Below are positions 24,193 to 32,989 of a DNA stretch of 37,941 nucleotides, in pieces. The DNA is from Methanomicrobiales archaeon (GTDB lineage Archaea; Halobacteriota; Methanomicrobia; Methanomicrobiales; JACTUA01). The first letter of the stretch is position 1; every line of letters begins with the position of its first letter. A program made the translations under genes and the position numbers. The stretch lies in the NCBI GenBank assembly GCA_028678665.1, contig JAJRDA010000003.1, positions 1 to 37,941 on the forward strand, given 5' to 3'. Under the pieces are notes generated by a model. The model was given only the letters and a program-made list of their open reading frames with translations. It had not been told where the DNA came from and made no database searches.

Positions 24193-26039
24193 CGGCACAG
24201 AAGGTGAGCGAGAAAGTACTGGGTATCGACCTGGGGACCACCAACTCCTGCATGGCCATCATGGAGGCAGGGAGACCGGTGGTGATCCCGAACGCGGAGG
24301 GCGGCAGGATTACCCCGTCCATCGTGGCGTTCAGCAAGGAAGGGGAACGGGTGGTGGGCTCGGTGGCCAAGCACCAGGCCATCACGAACCCCCAGCGGAC
24401 AATCATGTCCATAAAAAGGAAGATGGGCACGAGCGAAACCATCTCCATCGACGACAGGAAGTTCACGCCGCAGGAGATCTCGGCCATGATCCTGCAGAAG
24501 ATGAAGGTGGATGCCGAGGCCTACCTGGGGGAGAAGATCGCAAAGGCGGTGGTCACGGTCCCTGCCTACTTCAACGATGCCCAGCGGCAGGCCACCAAGG
24601 ACGCGGGGAAGATCGCGGGACTGGACGTGCTCCGGATCATCAACGAGCCCACGGCCTCGGCCCTCGCCTACGGGATCGACAGGGAGAAGGAAGCCACGGT
24701 GCTGGTCTACGACCTGGGCGGCGGCACCTTCGACGTTTCCATCCTGAACCTGGGGGACGGCGTCTTTGAGGTGCAGTCAACAGCAGGCAACAACCACCTG
24801 GGGGGGGACGACTTTGACCAGCGGGTGATGGACTTTCTCATCGACGAGTTCCGGAAGAAGGAAGGGATCGACCTCCGGAAGGACCCCATCGCCATGCAGC
24901 GGCTCCGGGATGCCTCCGAGAACGCGAAGATCGAGCTCTCCACCGTGACGAAGGCCGCCATCAACCTCCCCTACATCACCTCCGATGCCAGCGGACCCAA
25001 GTTCCTGAACCTGGACCTGACCCGGGCGAAGCTGGAGCAGCTGACCCGCGACCTGATCGATGCCACCATTGGCCCGGTGAAACAGGCCCTCTCAGATGCC
25101 AAGATGGAACCGAAGGATATCGACCATGTGCTCCTTGTCGGAGGTGCCACCCGGATGCCCGCGGTGCAGGAGCTGGTCAAGGACATGCTGAAGAAGGAGC
25201 CGGACAAGGGGATCAACCCGGACGAGTGCGTGGCAGTCGGCGCTGCCATCCAGGGGGCTGTCCTCACCGGCGAGACGAAGGACATCGTGCTCCTGGACGT
25301 GACCCCGCTGACCCTGGGAATTGAAACCCTGGGCGGGATCGCGACGAAGATCATCGAGCGGAACACCACCATCCCCACGAGAAAGAGCCAGATCTTCTCC
25401 ACTGCCGCCGACGGCCAGACCGCGGTGGATATCCACGTGGTCCAGGGAGAGCGGGCGCTTGCGAAGGACAACGTGACCCTGGGGAAGTTCCAGCTCACCG
25501 GGATCCCCCCTGCACCCCGTGGCATCCCGCAGATCGAGGTCACCTTTGACATCGATGCGAATGGCATCACCCATGTGACGGCAAAGGACCTGGCCAGCGG
25601 CAACGAACAGGCCATCACCATCAAGGGGGGAAAGGGCATCCCTGACAGGGATATCCAGCGGATGGTGAACGAGGCCAAGGGCTTCGAGGAGGAGGACCGG
25701 AAGAAGCGGGAGGAGATCGAGCTTCACAACATGGCGGACACCGCCATCTACCAGGCCGAGAAGACCCTGAAGGATGCCGGGGATAAGATAGAGAGCGCGG
25801 ACCGGTCCGGTATCGAGGCTGCCGCGGACAATCTCAGGAAAGCCATGGACGCGAATGACACCGAGGGCATGAAGAAGGGGTTGGACCGGCTCACGGAAGC
25901 AGTCTACGGTGTGACCCAGAAGATGTACGCAAAGGCCCAGGCAGCGAGAGAGCAGGCACAGGCCGGGCCTGCGGGGAGCGGCGGGGCAACAGACGAGAAG
26001 GTCGTGGATGCCGACTTTGAAGTGAAAGACGACGCGTGA
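24189..26039 (+). CDS. dnaK: Hsp70 chaperone DnaK
   Basis: The 616-residue Hsp70 chaperone. Its nucleotide-binding domain begins [17 protein letters not shown], with the phosphate loop [14 protein letters not shown] and the [16 protein letters not shown] adenosine motif. The substrate domain starts with [14 protein letters not shown] and carries the interdomain linker VLLDV. The C-terminus ends in [11 protein letters not shown], the usual acidic tail shortened. Archaeal dnaK genes are thought to have come from bacteria, and this operon has the bacterial order. It overlaps grpE and dnaJ by four bases each, so the three should be made together. Confidence 0.97.
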   Translation: MTAQKVSEKVLGIDLGTTNSCMAIMEAGRPVVIPNAEGGRITPSIVAFSKEGERVVGSVAKHQAITNPQRTIMSIKRKMGTSETISIDDRKFTPQEISAMILQKMKVDAEAYLGEKIAKAVVTVPAYFNDAQRQATKDAGKIAGLDVLRIINEPTASALAYGIDREKEATVLVYDLGGGTFDVSILNLGDGVFEVQSTAGNNHLGGDDFDQRVMDFLIDEFRKKEGIDLRKDPIAMQRLRDASENAKIELSTVTKAAINLPYITSDASGPKFLNLDLTRAKLEQLTRDLIDATIGPVKQALSDAKMEPKDIDHVLLVGGATRMPAVQELVKDMLKKEPDKGINPDECVAVGAAIQGAVLTGETKDIVLLDVTPLTLGIETLGGIATKIIERNTTIPTRKSQIFSTAADGQTAVDIHVVQGERALAKDNVTLGKFQLTGIPPAPRGIPQIEVTFDIDANGITHVTAKDLASGNEQAITIKGGKGIPDRDIQRMVNEAKGFEEEDRKKREEIELHNMADTAIYQAEKTLKDAGDKIESADRSGIEAAADNLRKAMDANDTEGMKKGLDRLTEAVYGVTQKMYAKAQAAREQAQAGPAGSGGATDEKVVDADFEVKDDA

Positions 26040-27208
26040 GCCGGATGACCCCGGGCGACTACTACCAGGTCCTGGGTGTCCCCAGGAGCGCGGGTGAGAA
26101 GGAGATCCGGAAGGCCTACCGGACGCTGGCCCGGAAGTACCACCCCGATGTCTGCAAGGATCCGGGGGCAGAGGAGCGGTTCAAGGAGATCAACCAGGCT
26201 TACAGCGTGCTCTCGGACCCGGACCGGAAGGCCCAGTACGACCGGATGGGCCACGACACCTACACCAGCGCCTCCCGGGGGTCGTACACCGGAGGAGGGT
26301 TCGGCGGGGGGCCCTTCGGAGGGTTCCAGGCAGATTTCTCGGGGTTCGGGGATATCTTTGACACCTTCTTCGGGGGGGGACCCTTCGGAGGGTTCCAGCG
26401 CACCGCCCAGGGTCCTCGGTCCGGTAGCGACCTCCTGATGCGCCTCCAGGTGCCCCTGGAGGACGCGGTGGCAGGCACGGACCGGGAGATCGAGGTCTCC
26501 CACAGCGAGCCGTGCCCTGCCTGCAAGGGAAGCGGCAGCGAGACCGGGAAGGTGGTGAACTGCGCCAAGTGCGGCGGGACCGGCCAGTTCCGGCAGATGA
26601 CCTCCACCGCGTTCGGGCAGTTCGTCCGGATGTCCACCTGCCCGGAGTGCAGCGGGCGGGGAAGAGTCCCTGAGAAGCAGTGCCCCTCCTGCCGGGGCAG
26701 CGGCCATACCCGGACGAAGCGGAAGATCAGGGTCCACATCCCGGCAGGGATTGAGACGGGCATGCGGCTCCGGATGGAAGGCTTCGGCGAGGCCGGCGAG
26801 TACGGGGCCCCCAGCGGCGACCTCTTCGTCGAGGTGGCCGTGCTCCCCCACGACCGGTTCATCCGGGACGGCGACGACCTGGAGACCGCGATCCACATCT
26901 CGCCGGCCCAGGCGGTGATCGGATCCGCGGTGGACGTGGAGACCATCGATCACCGGCACATTGACGTCCACGTCCCCCCGGGAACCCAGCAGAACGCCGT
27001 GATCCGGGTGCAGGGGGAGGGCGTGAAGAGGAAAGGCCGCCACGGTGACCTCAGGGTCAGGGTCAAAATCGCGGTGCCGAAGCACCTGACCGACGAGGAG
27101 CGGGGACTCTACCACCGCCTGCTGGAGCTGGAGGGGAAGAAGGCTCCGGAAAGCGGGGGATTCTTCGGCGACTTCATGGGGAAGAAGCGGAAGAAGAAGG
27201 ACCGCTGA
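26036..27208 (+). CDS. dnaJ: Hsp40 co-chaperone DnaJ
   Basis: The 390-residue type I Hsp40 delivers substrates to DnaK and stimulates its ATPase. The J domain comes first with the essential HPD in [11 protein letters not shown] glycine/phenylalanine-rich linker follows ([20 protein letters not shown]). The zinc-finger region has all four repeats ([32 protein letters not shown]). The substrate-binding barrels close the protein, and the tail is basic (GKKRKKKDR). A GTG start overlaps the dnaK stop; an ATG three codons later is an alternative. Confidence 0.95.
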   Translation: MSRMTPGDYYQVLGVPRSAGEKEIRKAYRTLARKYHPDVCKDPGAEERFKEINQAYSVLSDPDRKAQYDRMGHDTYTSASRGSYTGGGFGGGPFGGFQADFSGFGDIFDTFFGGGPFGGFQRTAQGPRSGSDLLMRLQVPLEDAVAGTDREIEVSHSEPCPACKGSGSETGKVVNCAKCGGTGQFRQMTSTAFGQFVRMSTCPECSGRGRVPEKQCPSCRGSGHTRTKRKIRVHIPAGIETGMRLRMEGFGEAGEYGAPSGDLFVEVAVLPHDRFIRDGDDLETAIHISPAQAVIGSAVDVETIDHRHIDVHVPPGTQQNAVIRVQGEGVKRKGRHGDLRVRVKIAVPKHLTDEERGLYHRLLELEGKKAPESGGFFGDFMGKKRKKKDR

Positions 27209-27358
27209 TCCCCACGGCTGGGGATGAAGAGAGAACGAGCCGCATCCTTCCCGACTCCCATGCCGGGAACAGAGATCCTTTCCCCTCTGTTTCCCTGTAG
27301 TATCTCTTACCCTCCCCGTTGCTCTCCTCCAGGGCAAAGGGGGTCATTATTCTTTTGG

Positions 27359-27418
27359 AATACGTCTGGTGAGACGCTCTCGGGGGCGCCGCCCCCGCCG
27401 CGTGGGCACCCCCCGGAG
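27359..27418 (+). repeat. GC-rich palindromic element, family B, copy 1
   Basis: Consensus left end AATACGTCTGGTGAGACGCT, then a hairpin GGGGGC-GCC-GCCCCC (27382-27396), then CCGCGTGGGC and a C-run. Copies 2 and 4 are the same element inverted; copy 3 is in this orientation. Confidence 0.75.
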
Positions 27419-27472
27419 GTTTCCGGGCACCCTCACCTGAAGGATACCCCAAAGAAAAAGGATGGGACGGAA

Positions 27473-27534
27473 TATCCTCACGGGGGAGGGGCCGGGAGGG
27501 GGCAGGCCCCCTCCCGCCGGTTATCTCGGAGGAT
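27473..27534 (+). repeat. GC-rich palindromic element, family A, copy 2
   Basis: Left arm TATCCTCA and CGGGGGAGGG are kept. The inner hairpin CGGGAGGGGGC / GCCCCCTCCCG (27493-27503 and 27506-27516) is perfect with an AG loop. The right side is shortened, and GGAGGAT (27528-27534) is what remains of the outer arm. It lies about 60 bases upstream of the second HEAT gene. Confidence 0.75.
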
Positions 27535-27592
27535 CATCTCACCACCGTCCCCGAGCCAAACCTTCATCTCCCAAAGAGGCGACGGGCTCAGC

Positions 27593-27907
27593 ATGGCCCC
27601 CGGAGAGGAATCCCCGCCGTCCGTCCTCGTTAGGTATCTGGCCGGCCTCGGGGACCCTGACCCGATGCGCCGGTACCGGGCAGCCGAGGCACTGGGGCGC
27701 CTGCGCGATCCGGGCGCAGTGGAGGGGCTTATCCGGGCACTGGATGACCCCGACTGGAGGGTCCGGGTCAAGGCAGCCTGGGCCCTGGGCACCATCGGGG
27801 ACATGCGGGCGTACCGACCGCTGGAGCACCACATGCAGGACCCGGTGGACAGCGTCCAGGAGATGATCCGCGAGGCCCTGGACCGTATCCGGGCAGGGGG
27901 GGGATGA
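27593..27907 (+). CDS. Small HEAT-repeat protein
   Basis: A 104-residue protein with about three HEAT or PBS-lyase-type units: RRYRAAEALGRLRDPGAVEG, RVRVKAAWALGTIGDMRAYR and a looser third. It could be a small binding scaffold or a chain that stacks on a partner. The ATG gives a compact protein; the open frame runs upstream through the A and B palindromes, which are not coding. No clear TATA box or Shine-Dalgarno was found. Function unknown. Confidence 0.65.
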   Translation: MAPGEESPPSVLVRYLAGLGDPDPMRRYRAAEALGRLRDPGAVEGLIRALDDPDWRVRVKAAWALGTIGDMRAYRPLEHHMQDPVDSVQEMIREALDRIRAGGG

Positions 27908-27992
27908 AGGGAGAAAATCAGGACTATATCATCCCAATCGGGAAAAAAGGGCTTCCATGAACTATTAAGTAGGAGGGAGTGCCACCTTTTTC

Positions 27993-28166
27993 ATGGATTC
28001 GGGCTCCCGGATCAGGACCTGGCTCTTCTTTTACCTGATCTGCCTGGTGGGGCTCCTCTGGGCGACGTTTCTCTTGGCCACGGGAGGCTGGTTCTGGGTC
28101 TCGATCTGGATTGTTCTTGCCGTCGTGGGCACCAACAGTATCGTCCTGGTGCTCCGGTTCCGGTAA
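27993..28166 (+). CDS. Small two-helix membrane protein, 57 residues
   Basis: A short frame translates as MDSGSRIRTWLFFYLICLVG and continues through a second hydrophobic segment, ending in VLVLRFR. The layout is two tight transmembrane helices with a short GGW turn and a basic residue at each end (charges inside). A TATA-like AACTATTAAG at 27959-27968 is placed for a leaderless or nearly leaderless transcript. Family unknown; similar short membrane proteins are often missed by gene finders. Confidence 0.6.
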   Translation: MDSGSRIRTWLFFYLICLVGLLWATFLLATGGWFWVSIWIVLAVVGTNSIVLVLRFR

Positions 28167-28245
28167 CAGCCATCTCACCCTGACCGATGTGCGTGACCTC
28201 AGCCCTTATCATCCGGGGAACAGATTCCCTGGGGTGAACGCTCCC

Positions 28246-28740
28246 ATGGAGAGGAAGGGGGATACCGGTAAAATCCCGATCTTTGTTGCGGCAACAGGGA
28301 AGGTGGAGATGGTGGACCCGATCCGGAAGACTGATGAGGAATGGCGCAGGATCCTTCCGCCATTTTCCTTTGAGGTGGCCCGTGGACACGGGACCGAGCA
28401 GGCCTTCACCGGCCGGTACCACGATTTCCATGGGGACGGCGTGTACCGGTGCATCTGCTGCGGGACCGACCTCTTTCTCTCCCGGGCCAAGTTCGATTCC
28501 GGGACAGGATGGCCCAGCTTCAGCGCCGCCATCGCCCATGAGAACGTGGCGCTCAGGACTGACAGGAGTTACGGGATCGTGCGGACAGAGGTGCTCTGTG
28601 CACGGTGCGATGCCCATCTGGGGCATGTCTTTGACGATGGCCCACCCCCCTCCGGGAAGCGGTACTGCATGAACTCCGCTTCCCTCCGGTTCGTGGCACG
28701 GGGCGATCTGGCGAAAAAGGATCCAGGATCCCCGGGGTAA
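28246..28740 (+). CDS. msrB: Peptide methionine-(R)-S-oxide reductase
   Basis: The 164-residue enzyme repairs the R form of methionine sulfoxide in oxidised proteins. The fold is marked by GTGWPSFSAAI and LGHVFDDGP. The catalytic cysteine is Cys141 in KRYCMNSASLRFV. Zinc-binding pairs are Cys69/Cys72 (CICC) and Cys118/Cys121 (CARC). The N-terminal 30 residues have no counterpart in the shortest MsrB proteins, so a slightly later start is possible. It fits with the catalase as an oxygen-defence gene, though the two are 20 kb apart. Confidence 0.93.
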   Translation: MERKGDTGKIPIFVAATGKVEMVDPIRKTDEEWRRILPPFSFEVARGHGTEQAFTGRYHDFHGDGVYRCICCGTDLFLSRAKFDSGTGWPSFSAAIAHENVALRTDRSYGIVRTEVLCARCDAHLGHVFDDGPPPSGKRYCMNSASLRFVARGDLAKKDPGSPG

Positions 28741-28750
28741 TACACAGGGA

Positions 28751-29314
28751 TCAGGGACCCGGTCGCGCCAGGATCAGGTAGTGGTACGGGCCGCAGTCCT
28801 GCAGTGATGGCAGGTGAAACCCGGCCTCACGGATCAGGGCCAGGGCATACTCCGGGGGGAACCTCTTCTCTCTGGGAGGACCGATGGGCATCTCCCTCGC
28901 ATGCCAGTCCAGGTCCGCGAGGACTCCCCCCTCCCGGACCATCCTTCGCGCGTTCCGGAGCACCCGTCCGGGATCCGAAAAATCATGCAGGCAGATCCCG
29001 AAGAAGACCACATCCCCGCAGCCGGAACAGAGCACCGTCTCTTCTGCGGCTCCCGCCCGCGCCGAGACCCAGTCCATCCCTGCATCCGCAGCACGGTCCC
29101 GCAGGCGCGTGACCGCTTCCCCATTGATATCGATCCCGCAGACACGGCCGGAGGCGCCGACCCTGCGAGCGGCAGGCAGGGCAAAGTACCCTTCCCCGCA
29201 CCCTACGTCCAGGAACGTCATCCCCGGAACGACCCCGATGGCGGCCAGCACGCGTTCGGGGTCCTGCCAGCGCCGCCGTTCAGGATCATCCGGAGGAAAC
29301 CGGGGATGTGACAT
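28751..29314 (-). CDS. Class I SAM-dependent methyltransferase
   Basis: A 187-residue methyltransferase with a canonical Rossmann-like core. Motif I is FLDVGCGEGYFALPAA (about residues 34-49), the acidic end of strand 2 is CGIDINGEAV, and later strands include DVVFFGICLHDF and GGVLADLDWH. The pattern is that of the ubiE/COQ5-like Methyltransf_11 group; substrate cannot be predicted. It converges on msrB, with ten bases between the stops. The ATG matches the usual short N-terminal lead. Confidence 0.85.
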   Translation of the reverse strand: MSHPRFPPDDPERRRWQDPERVLAAIGVVPGMTFLDVGCGEGYFALPAARRVGASGRVCGIDINGEAVTRLRDRAADAGMDWVSARAGAAEETVLCSGCGDVVFFGICLHDFSDPGRVLRNARRMVREGGVLADLDWHAREMPIGPPREKRFPPEYALALIREAGFHLPSLQDCGPYHYLILARPGP

Positions 29315-29456
29315 CTTCTACCCTCAGGATCATTGCGCTGCGCGAAGGCATGAGCCCGGCGCCTGGACCCTCCAGGAATACATTACCATACCATGAAGTT
29401 AATGAAACTCATTGATTCCTTCTTTAATTGCCTATTATTGCTATCAGACCTGTAAC

Positions 29457-29492
29457 AGCCATTATAGCAGAGTTTTAGACCCAATAATGGCT
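29457..29492. promoter_or_regulatory. Inverted repeat ahead of the 120-residue protein gene
   Basis: AGCCATTAT (29457-29465) and ATAATGGCT (29484-29492) form a perfect 9-bp inverted repeat around 18 bases. It ends about ten bases before an AT-rich TATA region, where an operator would be expected. The surrounding 150 bases are much richer in A and T than the rest of the window. Confidence 0.4.
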
Positions 29493-29502
29493 AAATCAAA
29501 AT

Positions 29503-29520
29503 AGATATACATATATATAC
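29503..29520 (+). promoter_or_regulatory. TATA region of the 120-residue protein gene
   Basis: Alternating ATATACATATATATA sequence lies about 45 to 60 bases before the ATG. The exact box is not resolvable within the repeat. Confidence 0.5.
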
Positions 29521-29562
29521 GTGCATGAAATTGTAATGTGCAGACACGGACAGTGACCAACA

Positions 29563-29925
29563 ATGTCTCAAGTGAAAATCAAGCCCTGGGTCAGCGCTTC
29601 AGAAGTCGTGTATGCGATCAATGACATCGCGGAGGAGGTGGAACGTTTCAGGCGTCTCCCTGAGGAGACCCTGGAACAGTACAGCATCATCGCCGCGATC
29701 TCGGACCGCGAGTTCAAGAACCTCTTCCTGAAGATGCTGCAGGAGCGGCGTCCCAAGGAGTACCCCAAGTTCCTCCACTACCTGGACCGCATGGCCGAAA
29801 ACGGACGCAAGTACACACGAGAGTACCGAGCACAGATGCGCATGATGTCAGCAAAGGTGGGGATGATGTACCACCTCTACGGGGGGGACCTTCCTTCCAA
29901 GAAAAAGGAGACTGCCACGAACTGA
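29563..29925 (+). CDS. Conserved-looking hypothetical protein, 120 residues
   Basis: I do not recognise the family. The protein is soluble and mostly helical: SASEVVYAINDIAEEVERFR, LEQYSIIAAISDREFKNLFL, then a basic stretch (ERRPKEYPKFLHYLDRMAENG) and a C-terminal helix RAQMRMMSAKVGMMYHLY. Several methionines and charged pairs suggest a helical bundle. It has its own promoter with a well-formed inverted repeat and is transcribed alone. The basic middle could bind nucleic acid, but nothing proves it. Confidence 0.65.
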   Translation: MSQVKIKPWVSASEVVYAINDIAEEVERFRRLPEETLEQYSIIAAISDREFKNLFLKMLQERRPKEYPKFLHYLDRMAENGRKYTREYRAQMRMMSAKVGMMYHLYGGDLPSKKKETATN

Positions 29926-30277
29926 CCATCCCTGATACGTTCCTCTTTACCCTCACCCCTCTCATCCCACCTTTCTGGAAGTTCTTGACCAAATCATTAT
30001 GCGGCAACGGCCCGCATCCCCATCCTCACAAAACCCTTCCATCCTTTTCTCCCACCGGATTCCCTGACCCGACAAGGGGCTGAGCCACGTTCCGTGAGAT
30101 GTGGACCAGTGATCCCCGTGATTCAGGACACCGACAGGGGGGGCGCCCACGCGGCGGGGGGCGGAGCCCTCCCTGGAGCGTCCCCGCAGACGTATTCATC
30201 GGGGATACCGACCCGCTTCCTTTCCGGGCAACAGTGAGAAAGAGAGGAAAAGGAAAGAAGTGGTGAGAGATTCCGCT
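29926..30277. other. Intergenic region with one B repeat
   Basis: It holds a pyrimidine-rich stretch behind the 120-residue gene (about 29937-29955), family B copy 2 (30136-30195), and T-rich minus-strand sequence after the PAN stop (about 30240-30265) that should end the PAN transcript. No gene was recognised. Confidence 0.45.
30136..30195 (-). repeat. GC-rich palindromic element, family B, copy 2 (inverted)
   Basis: On the minus strand it reads AATACGTCTG, GGGGACGCTC, then a hairpin of GGGAGGGC and GCCCCCC, then CCGCGTGGGCGCCCC. The first ten bases and the CCGCGTGGGC core are identical to copy 1, so the match is more than shared GC content. Confidence 0.75.
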
Positions 30278-31444
30278 TCACCGGTACATGCGGTCGTCGC
30301 GGAGGGAAGGTTCGCTCCTCACCTTGGCGAGGGCTGCGGTGAAATCCTGCTGCTCCACGGCGTCCGCACCGCGCCGGACGGCATTCATGCCGGCCTCGCG
30401 GCAGATGGCCTGGAGATCCGCGCCGGTGCCGCTCTCGGTCCCCTTCACCAGATCCTCCAGGTCCACCTCCCCCACCTTCATGGAGCGGGTATGGATCTTC
30501 AGGATCTCCCTGCGCGCCCCTTCGTCCGGGAGCGGGATCCGGAGAACCCGGTCGAACCGGCCGGGCCGCAGGATGGCGAGATCCAGCATGTCCAGCCGGT
30601 TCGTGGCCGCCATGATCCGGATGTCGCCCCGGTTGTCGAACCCGTCCATCTCTGCCAGGAGCTGCATGAGCGTCCGCTGCACCTCGGCGGATCCCGAGGT
30701 GCCGTCATGGGTCCGCATGGAGGCGATGGCATCGATCTCGTCGATGAAGATGATGGAGGGGGCGCGTTCCCGGGCCAGCTGGAAGAGCTCCCGCACCAGC
30801 TGGGCTCCTTCCCCGATGAACTTGTGCACCAGTTCCGACCCCGACATCCGGATGAAGGTGGCGCGGGCCTGGTGGGCGACGGCTTTCGCGATCAGGGTCT
30901 TTCCCGTCCCTGGCGGGCCGTGGAGGAGGATCCCCTTGGGGGGCTCCACCCCGAGCCGCCGGAAGACCTCGGGGCGGGTCAGGGGGTACTCCACCGCTTC
31001 CCGCACCTCCTCGATCTCCTGCCGCAGGCCCCCTATCTGCTCGAAGGTGACATCAGGCGAGGCCTCCAGCTCCATCACCCGCACCCGGGCATCGAACACG
31101 GAACCGATGATCTTGACGACAGAGAGCGCGTTGTTCACCGCCACCTTTGTACCGGGTTTCAGGGTCTTCTGGAGTTCCTCGTTCACGGTGGTGAGGTACT
31201 CCTGGTTGTTCCCCTGCTGCCTCAGGTACACCTCCCCGTCCCCCATCACCTCCACCACCGAGGCGACAAAGAGGGGCATCCGCTTCAGCTGTGCGTTCTC
31301 CCGCCGGAGCTGGTTCACCTCCTTCTGGAGGTTCTCGTTCCGTACCTTGAGATCCAGCTGCTGGGCACGCAGCTCCTGGAGTTCCAGGTTCATCTTCACC
31401 AGGTCTGTCTCGGATCTGACCTGGCTGGACACGGTGTCATCCAT
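30278..31444 (-). CDS. pan: Proteasome-activating nucleotidase PAN
   Basis: The 388-residue AAA ATPase forms the hexamer that unfolds proteins for the archaeal 20S proteasome. An N-terminal coiled coil (about residues 12-55) precedes an OB-type domain. The AAA module has Walker A GPPGTGKT (176-183), Walker B IIFIDEID (231-238), the pore loop KFIGEG, and an arginine-finger region RPGRFDRV. The last three residues, MYR, form the HbYX motif that opens the proteasome gate. Length and order match known PAN proteins. It is transcribed away from the DUF126 gene, from a TATA box at 31471-31478. Confidence 0.95.
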   Translation of the reverse strand: MDDTVSSQVRSETDLVKMNLELQELRAQQLDLKVRNENLQKEVNQLRRENAQLKRMPLFVASVVEVMGDGEVYLRQQGNNQEYLTTVNEELQKTLKPGTKVAVNNALSVVKIIGSVFDARVRVMELEASPDVTFEQIGGLRQEIEEVREAVEYPLTRPEVFRRLGVEPPKGILLHGPPGTGKTLIAKAVAHQARATFIRMSGSELVHKFIGEGAQLVRELFQLARERAPSIIFIDEIDAIASMRTHDGTSGSAEVQRTLMQLLAEMDGFDNRGDIRIMAATNRLDMLDLAILRPGRFDRVLRIPLPDEGARREILKIHTRSMKVGEVDLEDLVKGTESGTGADLQAICREAGMNAVRRGADAVEQQDFTAALAKVRSEPSLRDDRMYR

Positions 31445-31451
31445 CTCATTC

Positions 31452-31461
31452 TCTATATAGG
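31452..31461 (+). promoter_or_regulatory. TATA box of the DUF126 gene
   Basis: TCTATATAGG, centred about 27 bases before the GTG at 31483, predicts a leaderless transcript. It lies nearer the PAN gene than the PAN TATA box does, so the two promoters cross over. Confidence 0.55.
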
Positions 31462-31470
31462 GCGTGATCG

Positions 31471-31478
31471 CATATATC
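31471..31478 (-). promoter_or_regulatory. TATA box of the PAN gene
   Basis: GATATATG on the minus strand, centred about 27 bases before the expected start at 31447. The PAN ATG is at 31444, so the message would be nearly leaderless. Confidence 0.55.
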
Positions 31479-31482
31479 AGGT

Positions 31483-31902
31483 GTGGCGTCCGTCATCAGG
31501 GGGAGGGGAATCGCGGGGGGCACGGGCACCGGGCCCCTGCTCGCGAGCAGCGAGCCCATCTCCTTCCTGGGGGGAGTGGACCCGAAGACCGGGATGGTCG
31601 TGGAGCCGGGCCATCCGCTGCTGGGGAAGTCGGTGGCCGGGTGCGTGCTCTTTTTTCCGCACGGGAAGGGTTCCACCGTCGGGTCCTACGTGCTCTACGC
31701 CCTCCGGCACAACGGGAAGGCGCCGGCTGCCATCGTGAACCGGGAGGCGGAACCCATCATTGTTGTCGGGGCCATCATCGCGGGCATCCCCATGATGGAC
31801 CAGCCGGATCCTGCCATTGACCGGATCCCGGAGGGGACCCGGGTGACCGTCGACGGTGGGAAGGGGGAACTGACCTGTGAGGGTGAACTGGAGGGTCATT
31901 AA
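31483..31902 (+). CDS. Phosphomevalonate dehydratase small subunit (AcnX swivel domain, DUF126)
   Basis: The 139-residue protein is the small subunit of the aconitase X-type phosphomevalonate dehydratase used in the archaeal mevalonate pathway to isoprenoid lipids. Marks are RGRGIAGGTGTGPLLAS at the N-terminus, the swivel-domain core GCVLFFPHGKGSTVGSYVLY with the active-site serine after GKG, and the conserved PIIVVGAIIAGIPMMD. The large catalytic subunit (DUF521) is not in this window. The GTG start has no leader if the TATA box is right. The end overlaps the radical SAM gene by 26 bases. Confidence 0.9.
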   Translation: MASVIRGRGIAGGTGTGPLLASSEPISFLGGVDPKTGMVVEPGHPLLGKSVAGCVLFFPHGKGSTVGSYVLYALRHNGKAPAAIVNREAEPIIVVGAIIAGIPMMDQPDPAIDRIPEGTRVTVDGGKGELTCEGELEGH

Positions 31903-32989
31903 TGCGGCCGCCAGCTCGTACGCCCCCCTGTTCGCATCCTGTGCAGAGTACGGCTTTTACCTGAGACCGGTGGATGCACCCGCGCCGGATATCACCTGTT
32001 ACAGCCTGAACTCGGTGAATGAACCGGCATTCCGGGAGGAGATCGCGAGGGCCGGATGCACCACCATCGTTGGCGGTCCCCACGCGTCCGCGTGCCCGGA
32101 GCAGGTGGCAGCGTATGCCGATTACGTGGTGGTGGGCGAGGGGGAGTTTACGCTGCCGCGCCTCCTCTCCCGTCTGGAGGAGGGAGGGACAGGACCGGTC
32201 CCCGGGGTGGTGTGCCGCGGAGGCACCCTCCCCACGGACCACACGGTGATCCTGGACGCGTTCCCACCTTTCTCGGTCATGAAAGGGTACATCGAGATCT
32301 CCCGCGGCTGTCCCTTCGGGTGTGCCTACTGCCAGACCCCCTGTCTCTTCGGGTCCACGATGCGGCACCGGTCCATTGACACCATCGTCCGGTTCGCGTC
32401 CCGCTACCACGACATCCGGTTCGTCTCCCCCAATGCCCTCGCCTACGGATCCGACGGGAGGACCCCCCGGCTGGAGAAGGTGGCGGCGCTCCTCTCCCGC
32501 CTCTCAGGGAATATCTACTTCGGTACCTTCCCGAGCGAGGTGCGCCCTGAGTTCATCTCCGGGGAAGCCCTGGATCTGATCGCTTCCTGCCGTGCCAGCC
32601 GCCGGATCGCCTTTGGTGCCCAGTCGGGGAGCGACCGGATCCTCTCCCTGATCCGCAGGGGACACACGATCGCAGACGTCATCGCTGCCGTGGAATGCTG
32701 CCGGGCTCATGACTTTGTTCCGTCCGTGGACTTCATCCTGGGATTCCCCTTCGAGACCGCGGAGGACGAGGAGGAGACGCTGGGACTGATCCGGTGGGTG
32801 ACCCGCCATGGGAAGGCCCGGGTGCATGCCTTCATCCCCCTGCCGGGTACCGCACTCGCCGGTACCGTCCCGCGCCCCCTCTCCCGCCATACCCTCCAGA
32901 TCCTGGGGAATCTGGCACTCCACGGGCGGATCACCGGTTCCTGGAACGATCCCGCGGTAAGGTTTTTTAAGGCACGTTCCGATATATGA
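31877..32989 (+). CDS. B12-binding/radical SAM domain protein, MJ1487 type
   Basis: A 370-residue protein. The first 110 residues resemble a cobalamin-binding-type fold (CTTIVGGPHASACPEQVAAY and YVVVGEGEFTLPRLL) but lack the DxHxxG motif, so B12 may not be bound through histidine. The radical SAM core has CPFGCAYC (Cys145, Cys149, Cys152). It ends without further iron-sulfur cysteines. The layout matches the archaeal MJ1487 family, whose reaction is unknown. It overlaps DUF126 by 26 bases and the phosphoesterase by four, which suggests joint expression. GTG codons at 31877 and 31883 are both possible starts. Confidence 0.82.
   Translation: MRVNWRVINAAASSYAPLFASCAEYGFYLRPVDAPAPDITCYSLNSVNEPAFREEIARAGCTTIVGGPHASACPEQVAAYADYVVVGEGEFTLPRLLSRLEEGGTGPVPGVVCRGGTLPTDHTVILDAFPPFSVMKGYIEISRGCPFGCAYCQTPCLFGSTMRHRSIDTIVRFASRYHDIRFVSPNALAYGSDGRTPRLEKVAALLSRLSGNIYFGTFPSEVRPEFISGEALDLIASCRASRRIAFGAQSGSDRILSLIRRGHTIADVIAAVECCRAHDFVPSVDFILGFPFETAEDEEETLGLIRWVTRHGKARVHAFIPLPGTALAGTVPRPLSRHTLQILGNLALHGRITGSWNDPAVRFFKARSDI

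Larger units (their letters stand above)
27209..27592. other. Intergenic region carrying one B and one A repeat
   Basis: After the dnaJ stop there is a T-rich patch (27347-27356, TTATTCTTTT) that may end the chaperone transcript. A family B palindrome (27359-27418) and a family A element (27473-27534) follow, about 55 bases apart. No gene was recognised. Confidence 0.5.

Noticed and set aside
25904-27337. Long minus-strand frame of 477 residues
   Set aside because: It lies opposite dnaK and dnaJ and is a shadow of their high-GC codon bias; its residues are mostly leucine, proline, glycine and histidine without domains.
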